A DNA stretch of 64,000 bases from an uncultured Bacteroidales bacterium. Lineage in GTDB: Bacteria; Bacteroidota; Bacteroidia; Bacteroidales; Muribaculaceae. The notes below the pieces were generated by a model, which was not told the DNA's origin, ran no database searches, and saw only the letters and a list, made by a program, of their open reading frames with translations. Shown in pieces: positions 6,557 through 14,867 of this stretch; position 1 is the first letter of the stretch; each line of letters begins with the position of its first letter. The stretch covers positions 1-64,000 of the forward strand of contig CACYVC010000004.1 in NCBI GenBank assembly GCA_902777835.1, in the 5' to 3' direction. The position numbers and the translations under genes were made by a program.

Positions 6557-8628
6557 TTTTTTGCTTTTTTCTTCGCTGCTGGCTTTGACGCAGATTTTTT
6601 TGCAGCTTTTGGGCGCTGTGGCTGGAGACGCAAGATCAGTGCCGAGCGAGCTGGGATATAGAGTTTGAGCCATCCTAGTCCGGCGCTGTCATAAAGCGGG
6701 TCGGGTTGAGTGAGGTGATTAACGCCCTCATCTACATTGCCGTATCCACCATAGCGCGCATTATCACTGTCAATCACACCATGATACTCACCTGCTGGGG
6801 CAAGGAAACCGTAATCGCTGAACGACTTAACTGGGTTGAAGTTGAAAACAAACACGAGATCGCCACGCATATAGGCGAGAATCTGGTCGTCATCCTTATC
6901 CCAGAGTTTGCGAATGGGAAGAGCCTGGAAGTTGTGAGTGCCGCCAATGAGGTGCATCACGTCATTATCCCAGTTGTTGAGGAACTGGTATTTGAGGTCC
7001 TCGCGATCAACGAGGTCCCACTGTCGGCGTGCATATTTATAGCTCCATCCGTTGCCATCGCGAGGGAAGTCAATCCACTCGGGATGCCCCCACTCGTTAC
7101 CCATGAAGTTGAGGTATCCACCATTGATGGTAGAAGCAGTAACGAGCCTGATAAGCTTGTGCAATGCCATGCCTCGACTCACCACGCCATTGTCGTCGCC
7201 AGTCATCATGTGCCAATACATCTCCTTGTCGATCAGGCGGAAGATGATTGTCTTGTCACCTACCAATGCCTGATCATGACTCTCGGCATAAGAAATTGTC
7301 TTCTCGTCGGCACGACGATTGGTGAGTTCCCAGAATATCGATGTGGGCTTCCAGTGCTCATCCTTCTGCTCCTTGATAGTCTTAATCCAGTAGTCGGGAA
7401 TTCCCATCGCCATGCGGTAGTCAAAACCAATGCCACCATCCTTCACCTTGCGGGCCAGACCGGGCATACCGCTCATCTCCTCGGCAATGGTAATTGCATG
7501 AGGATTCACCTCATGGATGAGCTTGTTGGCAAGGGTGAGATAAGTTATGGCATTAGTGTCCTGATTGCCATTGTAGTAGTCCTCATAGCCTCCAAATGCC
7601 TGGCCCAACCCGTGATTGTAATAAAGCATCGATGTTACGCCGTCGAAACGGAAGCCGTCGAACTTATACTCTTCGAGCCAGAACTTACAGTTGCTCAGCA
7701 GAAAGTTGAGCACGGCATTCTTGCCGTAGTCAAAGCACAGAGAGTCCCAAGCGGGGTGCTCGCGCTTGCCGTCTCCATAGAAGTAGAGGTCGTAACTGCC
7801 ATCGAAGCGCCCTAAACCTTCAACCTCATTCTTAACAGCATGAGAATGAACAATATCCATAATAACGGCAATGCCACGCGAATGGGCATCGTCGATGAGA
7901 TGCTTCAACTCCTCGGGAGTGCCAAAACGGCTTGATGCTGCATAGAAGCTCGACACATGGTAACCGAAGGATCCGTAGTAGGGATGCTCCTGAATCGCCA
8001 TAATCTGGATAGCGTTATACCCATCATCAGCGATGCGAGGCAAGATGTTGGTGCGGAACTCCTCATAGGTTCCCACGCCCTCACGATTCTGCGCCATACC
8101 TATGTGGCACTCATAGATGAGCAGCGGTTTCACGTTGGGCTTGAAATTCTTTATCTTAAAATCATAATTCTCCTCGGGATTCCAAACTTGTGCCGAGAAA
8201 ATCTTGGTATTGTCGTCCTGAACAACGCGAGTGGCATAGGCGGGAATGCGCTCACCTTGACCACCATTCCAGTGGATTGAGAGTTTGAACAGGTCACCGT
8301 GTTTCATTCCGCGCTCTGGCAGAGTGATTTCCCAGTTGCCGTTTTCGAGAGGCCGCATCTTGTAAGGCGCGCACTCGGTCCAGTTGTTGAAATCGCCAAT
8401 CACAAAAATCTCGGTGGCGTTAGGTGCCCACTCGCGCAGCACCCAACCCTTGCTGCTGTGGTGCAATCCATAGTAGTTATAGGCGTTAGCAAAATCTACC
8501 AGCGAACCATTCTCGCCGATGAGCTCCTTCTCTTTGTTCAAAAAATCGTTGTGACGGCCCACGATGGCCTCCTCAAAAGGTTCCAGCCAGGGGTCATCCT
8601 TGATGATGGAGAGTGTTTTTTTCTTCAT
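6553..8628 (-). CDS. glgB: 1,4-alpha-glucan branching enzyme (GlgB)
   Basis: 691 residues. An N-terminal CBM48-like domain (GDFNNWTE near residue 78) precedes the GH13 barrel with the four conserved regions: DIVHSHAV, GFRFDGVTSM (nucleophile Asp), IAEEMSG (acid/base Glu) and YAESHDQALVG. A beta-sandwich ends the fold. GlgB forms alpha-1,6 branches in glycogen. The last about 22 residues are a Lys/Ala-rich basic tail absent from typical branching enzymes. It is the first gene of the glgB-LOG-adenosyltransferase operon. A minus-strand TAACTTTG box at 8668-8675 fits its promoter. Confidence 0.95.
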   Translation of the reverse strand: MKKKTLSIIKDDPWLEPFEEAIVGRHNDFLNKEKELIGENGSLVDFANAYNYYGLHHSSKGWVLREWAPNATEIFVIGDFNNWTECAPYKMRPLENGNWEITLPERGMKHGDLFKLSIHWNGGQGERIPAYATRVVQDDNTKIFSAQVWNPEENYDFKIKNFKPNVKPLLIYECHIGMAQNREGVGTYEEFRTNILPRIADDGYNAIQIMAIQEHPYYGSFGYHVSSFYAASSRFGTPEELKHLIDDAHSRGIAVIMDIVHSHAVKNEVEGLGRFDGSYDLYFYGDGKREHPAWDSLCFDYGKNAVLNFLLSNCKFWLEEYKFDGFRFDGVTSMLYYNHGLGQAFGGYEDYYNGNQDTNAITYLTLANKLIHEVNPHAITIAEEMSGMPGLARKVKDGGIGFDYRMAMGIPDYWIKTIKEQKDEHWKPTSIFWELTNRRADEKTISYAESHDQALVGDKTIIFRLIDKEMYWHMMTGDDNGVVSRGMALHKLIRLVTASTINGGYLNFMGNEWGHPEWIDFPRDGNGWSYKYARRQWDLVDREDLKYQFLNNWDNDVMHLIGGTHNFQALPIRKLWDKDDDQILAYMRGDLVFVFNFNPVKSFSDYGFLAPAGEYHGVIDSDNARYGGYGNVDEGVNHLTQPDPLYDSAGLGWLKLYIPARSALILRLQPQRPKAAKKSASKPAAKKKAKK

Positions 8629-8667
8629 AATATTATATATAATGTGTTAGTCGATTAAAATGTATGG

Positions 8668-8675
8668 CAAAGTTA
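8668..8675 (-). promoter_or_regulatory. -7 box of the glgB operon
   Basis: TAACTTTG on the minus strand, 40 bases before the glgB start. Confidence 0.5.
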
Positions 8676-8783
8676 AAGCTAATTGCTGAAACGCCGCCCT
8701 GCTTCACGCCAAAAAACACTTGGCACAATGGTTAACCGATTTCATGGGCAAAAATAGTAAATTTTAAAGACATTTGCAACGAA

Positions 8784-8815
8784 TTTTGCAGTTTTAGATT
8801 TTTTCTTTAATTTTG
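8784..8815 (+). promoter_or_regulatory. promoter of the acyl-CoA ligase gene
   Basis: -33 box TTTTG (8784-8788), 19-base spacer, -7 box TAATTTTG (8808-8815), 32 bases before the start codon. Confidence 0.7.
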
Positions 8816-8847
8816 CAGGCTAAAACTATTGCAAACATCATTGAGCT

Positions 8848-10506
8848 ATGATGAAAGAAAATACTATCAAGATTTTTGAGGAGAGCTTCCGCAACAACTG
8901 GGACCTCCCAGCTCTTAGTGACTACAACACCAAGCAAACCCTGACCTACGGCGGCTTTGCCGAGCAGATTGCACGTTTACACCTTATATATAAAGAGTGT
9001 GGCATCAAGCCTGGTGACCGAGTGGCGCTCATCGGCAAGAACACACCTAGCTGGGTGGTGGTGTTTATTGGCACTATCACCTACGGCGCCGTGATTGTCC
9101 CAATTCTTCAGGAGTTCAATCCTCGCGACGCTCAGCATATCATCAACCATAGCGAGGCCAACTTGCTCTATGCAAGCAACGCCATTTGGGAGTCATTCGA
9201 CTTCGACAATATGCGTCACATTCGCGCTGCCATTTCTCTCGACAACGGCAACCTGCTGGCACAGAAAGAAGAAGAGACCGTTGACACTGTTCTCGAAAAT
9301 ATCGACACTCTCATGCAGCAGACTTATCCCAACGGTTTCACTGCCGCCTGCATCAACTACATAGAGCGCGGCAACGATGAACTGATGGAAATAAACTACA
9401 CCAGCGGCACCACAGGTTTCAGCAAGGGCGTGATGCTCACCGGCAACAACTTGGCGGGCAACATCGTGTATGGCATCAACTCTCAGCTGCATCGTCGCGG
9501 CACACGCTGCGTGTCGTTCCTGCCTCTAGCTCATGCCTATGGTTGCGCCTTCGACATGCTCACACCTCTTGCCGTGGGCTCACACATCACTCTGCTAGGC
9601 CGCATCCCTGCGCCCAAGGTGATTGTCAAGGCCATGCAGGAAATCAAACCACACCTGGTAATTTGCGTTCCTCTTGTGCTTGAGAAAATCTACAGCAAGA
9701 TGATTGTGCCCATGATCAGCAAGACCAAGCTGCGTTGGGCGCTTGCAGTGCCCTACCTCGACCGCAAGATTTATGACCGCATTCGTGAGAGACTAATCGA
9801 GGCATTTGGCGGTGAGTTTGAAGAGGTCATAGTGGGTGGCGCACCTTTCAACGCCGAGGTTGAGGAATTCCTATATAAAATCAAATTCCCATTCACCGTG
9901 GGTTACGGCATGACCGAATGCGCCCCGCTAGTGAGTCATACTCCATGGCGCGAGTTTGTTCTCCATAGTGCTGGCCGCGTTCTGCCAGGCATCATGGAAT
10001 GCAAGATTTTGAGCGATGACCCCGAGAATATCCCTGGCGAGATCTGCATCAAAGGCGAGAACGTGATGAAAGGCTACTTCCACAACACCGAGGCTACCGA
10101 CAAGGTGCTGCACGATGACGGCTGGCTGCACACTGGCGACATGGGAACTCTCAGCGCCGACGGCACCATCTTTATTCGAGGCCGCTTGAAAACTATGCTC
10201 CTAAGTTCTAATGGACAGAACATTTATCCCGAGGAGATCGAAGCCAAGCTCAACAATATGCTCTACATTAGCGAAAGCCTTGTTGTGGATCGCGACCACA
10301 AACTTGTGGCTTTAGTCTATCCCGATTACGACGCTATGGATCGTGATGGCGTCACACGCGACCAGCTGCCTGCCCACATGGACACTGTCAAGACCGAGCT
10401 AAATAAGCTTGTGGCACCCTACGAACGCGTGTCACAAATTGAGATTATGGTCAACGAATTTGAGAAGACACCAAAGCGCAGCATCAAGAGATTCTTGTAT
10501 CGATAA
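8848..10506 (+). CDS. AMP-dependent long-chain acyl-CoA ligase
   Basis: 552 residues. The adenylate-forming motifs are in order: YTSGTTGFSKG (AMP-binding loop), YGMTECAP, TGDMG and the hinge around GRLKTMLLSSNGQNIYPEEIE, with the terminal Lys region near KTPKRSIKRFLY. These motifs show acyl-adenylate then CoA-thioester formation. The sequence most resembles long-chain fatty acid:CoA ligases (FadD/FAA type), cytoplasmic or membrane-associated. The start could be either of two adjacent ATGs (8848 or 8851). It is a single-gene unit. Confidence 0.9.
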   Translation: MMKENTIKIFEESFRNNWDLPALSDYNTKQTLTYGGFAEQIARLHLIYKECGIKPGDRVALIGKNTPSWVVVFIGTITYGAVIVPILQEFNPRDAQHIINHSEANLLYASNAIWESFDFDNMRHIRAAISLDNGNLLAQKEEETVDTVLENIDTLMQQTYPNGFTAACINYIERGNDELMEINYTSGTTGFSKGVMLTGNNLAGNIVYGINSQLHRRGTRCVSFLPLAHAYGCAFDMLTPLAVGSHITLLGRIPAPKVIVKAMQEIKPHLVICVPLVLEKIYSKMIVPMISKTKLRWALAVPYLDRKIYDRIRERLIEAFGGEFEEVIVGGAPFNAEVEEFLYKIKFPFTVGYGMTECAPLVSHTPWREFVLHSAGRVLPGIMECKILSDDPENIPGEICIKGENVMKGYFHNTEATDKVLHDDGWLHTGDMGTLSADGTIFIRGRLKTMLLSSNGQNIYPEEIEAKLNNMLYISESLVVDRDHKLVALVYPDYDAMDRDGVTRDQLPAHMDTVKTELNKLVAPYERVSQIEIMVNEFEKTPKRSIKRFLYR

Positions 10507-10820
10507 TTTGCTTACAATTTGTAAGACATTTTTTGTGAGAAAATCAGCATTTTTCCAATTTATTATTTTGGTAACAATATTTAACACTATTCCAAATAAA
10601 GCAAAATTTCTTTATTTAAATTGCTTATAATGTGTGATTTAAAATTATAAAATTTGGTAATTATTTGTTAATTTATCGATTTTTAGATTTTTTTCTCCAA
10701 AAAAAAAGTTCAAAAAAGATTTGCATATTAATTTTTTGATATAATTTTGCACCGTTTTTCGAAACAACCAAAAAAGAAATTATTTATTGTTTTATTATTT
10801 ACTTATTAAATTTTTAAGAA
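10507..10820 (+). other. AT-rich intergenic region before the small lipoprotein gene
   Basis: Very AT-rich and without a supported gene. Its right end holds the promoter at 10720-10749. No clear terminator for the upstream ligase gene is seen. Confidence 0.5.
10720..10749 (+). promoter_or_regulatory. promoter of the small lipoprotein gene
   Basis: -33 box TTTG (10720-10723), 18-base spacer, -7 box TAATTTTG (10742-10749), leaving a leader of about 65 bases. Confidence 0.7.
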
Positions 10821-11099
10821 ATGAAAAAGTTAGTTTTATTAGTTGCTGTTATCGCTAGCGTATCTCTGTTCTCTTGCACTGGCAACGAGGCTTCAAAGAG
10901 TGCTTCTGACTCTACATCTGCTGCTTCTGCACAGCCAAGCACTGAGCAAGTAAGCGCTACTCCTTCTGCTGAGCAAACAAGTGCTGCTCCTTCTCAGGAA
11001 GTTGCTGCTCCTAGCAAACCAGCTGAGGAAGTTGCTGCTCCTAGCAAACCAGCTGAGGAGGCTCAACCAAGCAAGCCAGCTGAGGAGCCTGCAAAATAA
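10821..11099 (+). CDS. small Ala/Ser/Pro/Lys-rich lipoprotein
   Basis: 92 residues. A signal peptide ends in a lipobox (SLFSC, Cys19), so it should be lipid-anchored. The mature chain is low complexity: Ser/Ala/Gln/Thr-rich, then near-exact copies of a decapeptide with core APSKPAEE and a shorter QPSKPAEE copy. No folded domain is expected; the form suggests a wall-spanning or spacer-like envelope lipoprotein. It has its own promoter and a strong terminator, which points to an abundant separate transcript. Function is not recognised. Confidence 0.75.
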   Translation: MKKLVLLVAVIASVSLFSCTGNEASKSASDSTSAASAQPSTEQVSATPSAEQTSAAPSQEVAAPSKPAEEVAAPSKPAEEAQPSKPAEEPAK

Positions 11100-11122
11100 T
11101 TGCAACTCGCTAAAAAACTTTG

Positions 11123-11160
11123 AAGCTGTTTTCCACGTGCGTGGAGAGCAGCTTTTTTTT
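11123..11160 (+). terminator. Rho-independent terminator of the small lipoprotein gene
   Basis: A 15-base stem from AAGCTG to CAGCTT, with two G-U pairs, followed by eight T. Confidence 0.85.
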
Positions 11161-11212
11161 GCTTTTTATGTAAAAAACTAAGATTCCGTTCGTGAAACTT
11201 AGTTTTTTTTCT

Positions 11213-11220
11213 TATTTTTG
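11213..11220 (+). promoter_or_regulatory. -7 box of the dockerin-SusD gene
   Basis: TATTTTTG. Transcription would start near 11227, which excludes the upstream in-frame start at 11220 and supports the ATG at 11259. Confidence 0.5.
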
Positions 11221-11258
11221 TGGCAAGTAATAAAAATATAACCATAAAAACTACTATT

Positions 11259-14027
11259 ATGAATAAATTAACTTCACGCATTATGCAGATTATGGTTGCA
11301 ATGGCAATCATGATGTGCCCTACTTCGGCCTGGGCTTTATATGGCGACGTGAATGGAGACGGTGACATCACATCATCCGACGTCACAGCTATCTATAACT
11401 TCTTGCTCAACGGAGATCAGACCTATGCCTCAACTGCTGATATCAACGGCGATGGCGTCATCACTGTTACCGACGTGACAATTATCTACGACATCTTGCT
11501 GGGCAATATACCACAAGTTGTAGATAACGAGGACGCCCTCTTTAACCGCTGCTACGCAACCTTGCGAAGCGAGGAAAACATCAGCGTTTCTGGTCTTGAC
11601 GTTTCACAAACCTCTTTCCTTCGCTCAATGTGGCTGCTCAACACCATCACTACCGACGAGGCTTACTGTGTTTGGTCTGATTATGGCATTAAAGAGATGA
11701 ACACCAACCAATGGGGCAGCGACCTGCCGCAAGCCGCAGGCCTGTTCTATCGACTGTGTGCCAATATTGACGTGTGCAATCAATATCTTGCCAATGCTGC
11801 CCAGCATGACGATGCCCACAATGGCGAGATTCGCACTCTGCGTGCCCTATACCATTACTACTTGATGGACATGTTTGGTGATGTGCCTTACAACACCAAC
11901 GCATCAACCCCAACCATCAAAGCAGCCCAACTGCCTCGTGCTACGGTTTACACAAAACTCATCACTGAGTTGCAGGCTTGCGAAAGCATGCTTGTAGAGC
12001 CACGAACAAATGCGTACGGTCGCATCGACAAGGCTGCTGCATGGATGCTACTTGCCCGCATCTGTCTCAACCAGAGCACATATTCACCTTCCACTAATGT
12101 TACTTTTGTTAGGAATGCGCTCACAACGGCCAAGACTTATGCCAAAAAGGTGCTAGACTCAAGCTATCAGCTCAACACCACCGGCACAAGCAGTTTCAAT
12201 TCTTATCAGATGCTTTTCTTGGGCGACAACGACACCAATGGTGCACAAAAAGAGATAATATGGCCAATACCTTACGACAGCAATGATAACTTGGATTACC
12301 AGTGGTCAGGATCCACTTTCCTCGTAGCTGCTTGCGCATCTTATGATACCAACAACTACCCCAACGGCATTAACGGCCAGTGGAGTGGCATGCTGGCAAG
12401 ACCGCAGTTTGCCAGCCGTTTCGGCATAAACAACGTCTCTACAACTCTCACTACTGCCAATACCCCAGCACAGATGGTTGCCAGTTTTGGCGACAAGCGC
12501 GCTCTGTTCTTCAACGACAATCCCAATCCCTATAATGCCATCATTGAGAACATGTCGTTCTCAAGGGGTGTGGGATATCTCAAGTATCTCAATATGAAGA
12601 GCAACGGAACCAACCCCTATTCCACTTTCGCCAGCACCGACTTCCCTCTCATGCGTTACGCCGAGGCCATTCTCACCTACACCGAGGCCGACACACGCCT
12701 CAACAGCGGCACATGCTCAAGCGAGGCATTGGCAGTGCTCAACACCCTGCTGCAGCGCTCAGGCGCCTCAACGCTTTCCAGCGCCAACACCAGCGCATTC
12801 TCTGACCTGTGGAGCAAAGAGTTTGGCTTCGAAGGTCGCCACCGTGTTGATTTAATAAGATTTGGGAAATATGGTAGCAGCATAGGCCAAAGCACGACAC
12901 TCTGGAACTGGAAGGGTGGCACCATAGGCGGTCGTGCATTTGACAACAGCAAGAACGTCTTTGCCATCCCAGCACAGGCACTGCAAAACAACAGCAACCT
13001 CACTCAGAACGACGGCTATGACATTAACTACGGAACTATTCAAACCACGATGAGCGTTGGTTCGCCCTACGGCAGCAGCACCGTTACGTCATGTACTATG
13101 AGTTTGACTCCCATCACAAGCACTACACACATCATCTACCCAGAATATGAGGTAAGGATTGCCGACAATGCCAACATGGACAACTATCAGGTGTTTGACA
13201 AATTTGCATTAAATGATGGAGCCACCGACTATGTCTTTGATATCGAAAAGGTGAAGACATATGCCCAGCAGCACAACACCAGCAACCTGTACTTCCAGCT
13301 TTTCAGCAACGTAAACGGAACTGGATATGCCTATTCTCAAGTCCGTAATGTTGACTTTGGCTTCGACCTGACCATTATGCCTTACTGGCTAGTGGGCGAC
13401 TGCGTGGGCGACGGACTTTGGACTAACGATAGCGACCCCTACAACAGCAGCATGGTCCCCATGCTTCCTAACGAGGATGGTAATTTCGTTTATGCCGGTT
13501 ATTTCCCTGCAGGCGGACAATTCATGATTGTCTCTAATCCAGGCAGCTGGACGGGCGTGGTCTATGGTGGCAATGAGTATGGCGGCCAGCAGTGGAGCGG
13601 GTCAGGTTATCCTCCTAACGGTGCCAACATAACTATCACTCAGGCGGGTTACTATCACCTTTTCCTTTATGCCGCAACTCATGAGCTCACAATTTCATAT
13701 ATGGGTGAACAACCAACCTACGAAGCAATGGGCATCATTGGTGACTTCAACAATTGGTCGTTGGATGAAGAGATGGGTATGATGAGTTATGATTACGATA
13801 ATCACAACCACGATTGGAATTCAATACTCTATCTCAATGAAGGTGGAGTTAAGTTCAGGGCCAACTACTCATGGGGCGACAACTGGGGTGGCAGTACCTT
13901 TCCAAGCGGCATAGCCACTAAGAATGGACCTAATATTCCTGTAACACAAGGCTGGCACAAAGTGTACTTCAACGACATCACTGGTGCCTATTTCTTCACA
14001 CCCACAACATCTCCCTACGACAAATAA
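11259..14027 (+). CDS. dockerin-SusD-SusE/F-like fusion, starch-binding surface protein
   Basis: 922 residues from ATG 11259. After a signal peptide (to about SAWA, residue 26) come two dockerin-like calcium loops, D30-x-N-x-D-G to D41 and D61-x-N-x-D-G to D72, each followed by an IY(N/D)xLL helix. Residues about 90-610 are SusD/RagB-like (IRTLRALYHYYLMDMFGDVPYN, then FPLMRYAEAILTYTEA). Residues about 614-700 resemble the SusE/SusF Ig-like part, and about 701-815 and 820-920 resemble its carbohydrate-binding modules (GIIGDFNNWS). SusD normally caps a SusC transporter as a lipoprotein; here no SusC gene is adjacent and the Cys20 context (IMMC) is a poor lipobox. It probably binds starch at the cell surface. 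The single reading frame argues against an assembly artefact. Confidence 0.8.
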   Translation: MNKLTSRIMQIMVAMAIMMCPTSAWALYGDVNGDGDITSSDVTAIYNFLLNGDQTYASTADINGDGVITVTDVTIIYDILLGNIPQVVDNEDALFNRCYATLRSEENISVSGLDVSQTSFLRSMWLLNTITTDEAYCVWSDYGIKEMNTNQWGSDLPQAAGLFYRLCANIDVCNQYLANAAQHDDAHNGEIRTLRALYHYYLMDMFGDVPYNTNASTPTIKAAQLPRATVYTKLITELQACESMLVEPRTNAYGRIDKAAAWMLLARICLNQSTYSPSTNVTFVRNALTTAKTYAKKVLDSSYQLNTTGTSSFNSYQMLFLGDNDTNGAQKEIIWPIPYDSNDNLDYQWSGSTFLVAACASYDTNNYPNGINGQWSGMLARPQFASRFGINNVSTTLTTANTPAQMVASFGDKRALFFNDNPNPYNAIIENMSFSRGVGYLKYLNMKSNGTNPYSTFASTDFPLMRYAEAILTYTEADTRLNSGTCSSEALAVLNTLLQRSGASTLSSANTSAFSDLWSKEFGFEGRHRVDLIRFGKYGSSIGQSTTLWNWKGGTIGGRAFDNSKNVFAIPAQALQNNSNLTQNDGYDINYGTIQTTMSVGSPYGSSTVTSCTMSLTPITSTTHIIYPEYEVRIADNANMDNYQVFDKFALNDGATDYVFDIEKVKTYAQQHNTSNLYFQLFSNVNGTGYAYSQVRNVDFGFDLTIMPYWLVGDCVGDGLWTNDSDPYNSSMVPMLPNEDGNFVYAGYFPAGGQFMIVSNPGSWTGVVYGGNEYGGQQWSGSGYPPNGANITITQAGYYHLFLYAATHELTISYMGEQPTYEAMGIIGDFNNWSLDEEMGMMSYDYDNHNHDWNSILYLNEGGVKFRANYSWGDNWGGSTFPSGIATKNGPNIPVTQGWHKVYFNDITGAYFFTPTTSPYDK

Positions 14028-14050
14028 CACAACAATTAAACTCTCAAAAG

Positions 14051-14078
14051 ATGCGTCCACTCAAGGGCGCATTTTTTG
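14051..14078 (+). terminator. terminator after the dockerin-SusD gene
   Basis: ATGCGTCC pairs with GGGCGCAT (one G-U pair) around a short loop, followed by TTTTTTG. Confidence 0.7.
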
Positions 14079-14101
14079 TTTTATAAAATATTTTCAATAT
14101 C

Positions 14102-14132
14102 TGATGCAGTATTCTGCATAGCATGGTGTTTA
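14102..14132 (+). promoter_or_regulatory. bipartite ECF promoter-like element, copy A
   Basis: ATGCAGTA (14104-14111), 14 bases, GTGTTTA (14126-14132). The same two words occur with the same spacing at 14233-14261 and 16256-16284. Confidence 0.5.
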
Positions 14133-14230
14133 TTGATTGAGTTCTTTGAATTTCTTGTTTTCCTATTAACGAAAGCGCAAACATATCTCATTGTCTCATT
14201 TTTTGGATAAAATAATTTTTTTTCAAAGAA

Positions 14231-14261
14231 TGATGCAGTAATTTTGCACTTCGTGTGTTTA
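14231..14261 (+). promoter_or_regulatory. bipartite ECF promoter-like element, copy B, overlapping a TAATTTTG box
   Basis: ATGCAGTA (14233-14240), 14 bases, GTGTTTA (14255-14261), directly upstream of the sigma factor gene. A housekeeping-type -7 box TAATTTTG (14239-14246) overlaps it, so the gene may have both a basal and an autoregulated promoter. Confidence 0.55.
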
Positions 14262-14273
14262 AATTGAAGCACT

Positions 14274-14867
14274 ATGATGAGTGAACGAGATATCAGTAAA
14301 GGCTGCAAGCGGGGCAATGCAAAAGCTCAGCGCGCTCTCTTTGACCGATACTCGCCACTGCTGATGGCAAAAATTTACAGGTATGTGGGCGATGACGACG
14401 ATGCCAAAGATGTGCTCCAAGACACCTTTGTCAAAGCCTACACTATGATCGACAGCTTTGCTTGGGAGGGTGAAGGCTCGCTGCAAGCGTGGCTCACACG
14501 CATTGCGGTGAACACCTCGCTCAACTTCTTGCGCAGCCGCAAGCGGCTCAGCGCGTTGAGTGTTGACACCGCCGACATTGATGACCCGCCCGACATTGCC
14601 GAGGAGGCCACAGCCACACAGGTCAACAGCCTCGACACCAGCACCATCCTTGAGATGGTAGCAGAGCTGCCCGATGGCTACCGCACGGTGTTCAACCTAT
14701 ACTGCCTCGATGGTTACTCCCACAAAGAAATTGCCCAGCAGTTGGGCATTAACGAGAAATCATCATCGTCTCAGCTAGCTAGAGCAAAAGCCATCTTGGC
14801 ACAGAAAATCAAGAAATACATTAACGAGCACAACATCGATAACTACTATGAGCAACAATATGAATAA
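14274..14867 (+). CDS. ECF-family RNA polymerase sigma factor
   Basis: 197 residues. Region 2 (about residues 20-95) holds AKDVLQDTFVKAYTMIDSF and the helix LTRIAVNTSLNFLRSRKR. Region 4 (about 130-185) holds PDGYRTVFNLYCLDGYSHKEIAQQLGI. There is no region 1 or 3, as in ECF factors. The start may be either of two adjacent ATGs. The 3' end overlaps the next gene by 20 bases, so the two are made together. Two copies of a bipartite promoter-like element lie upstream, suggesting autoregulation (inferred). Confidence 0.92.
   Translation: MMSERDISKGCKRGNAKAQRALFDRYSPLLMAKIYRYVGDDDDAKDVLQDTFVKAYTMIDSFAWEGEGSLQAWLTRIAVNTSLNFLRSRKRLSALSVDTADIDDPPDIAEEATATQVNSLDTSTILEMVAELPDGYRTVFNLYCLDGYSHKEIAQQLGINEKSSSSQLARAKAILAQKIKKYINEHNIDNYYEQQYE

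Noticed and set aside
6706-7815. 369-codon open frame antisense to glgB
   Set aside because: Lies wholly opposite catalytic regions of glgB and has no recognisable features.
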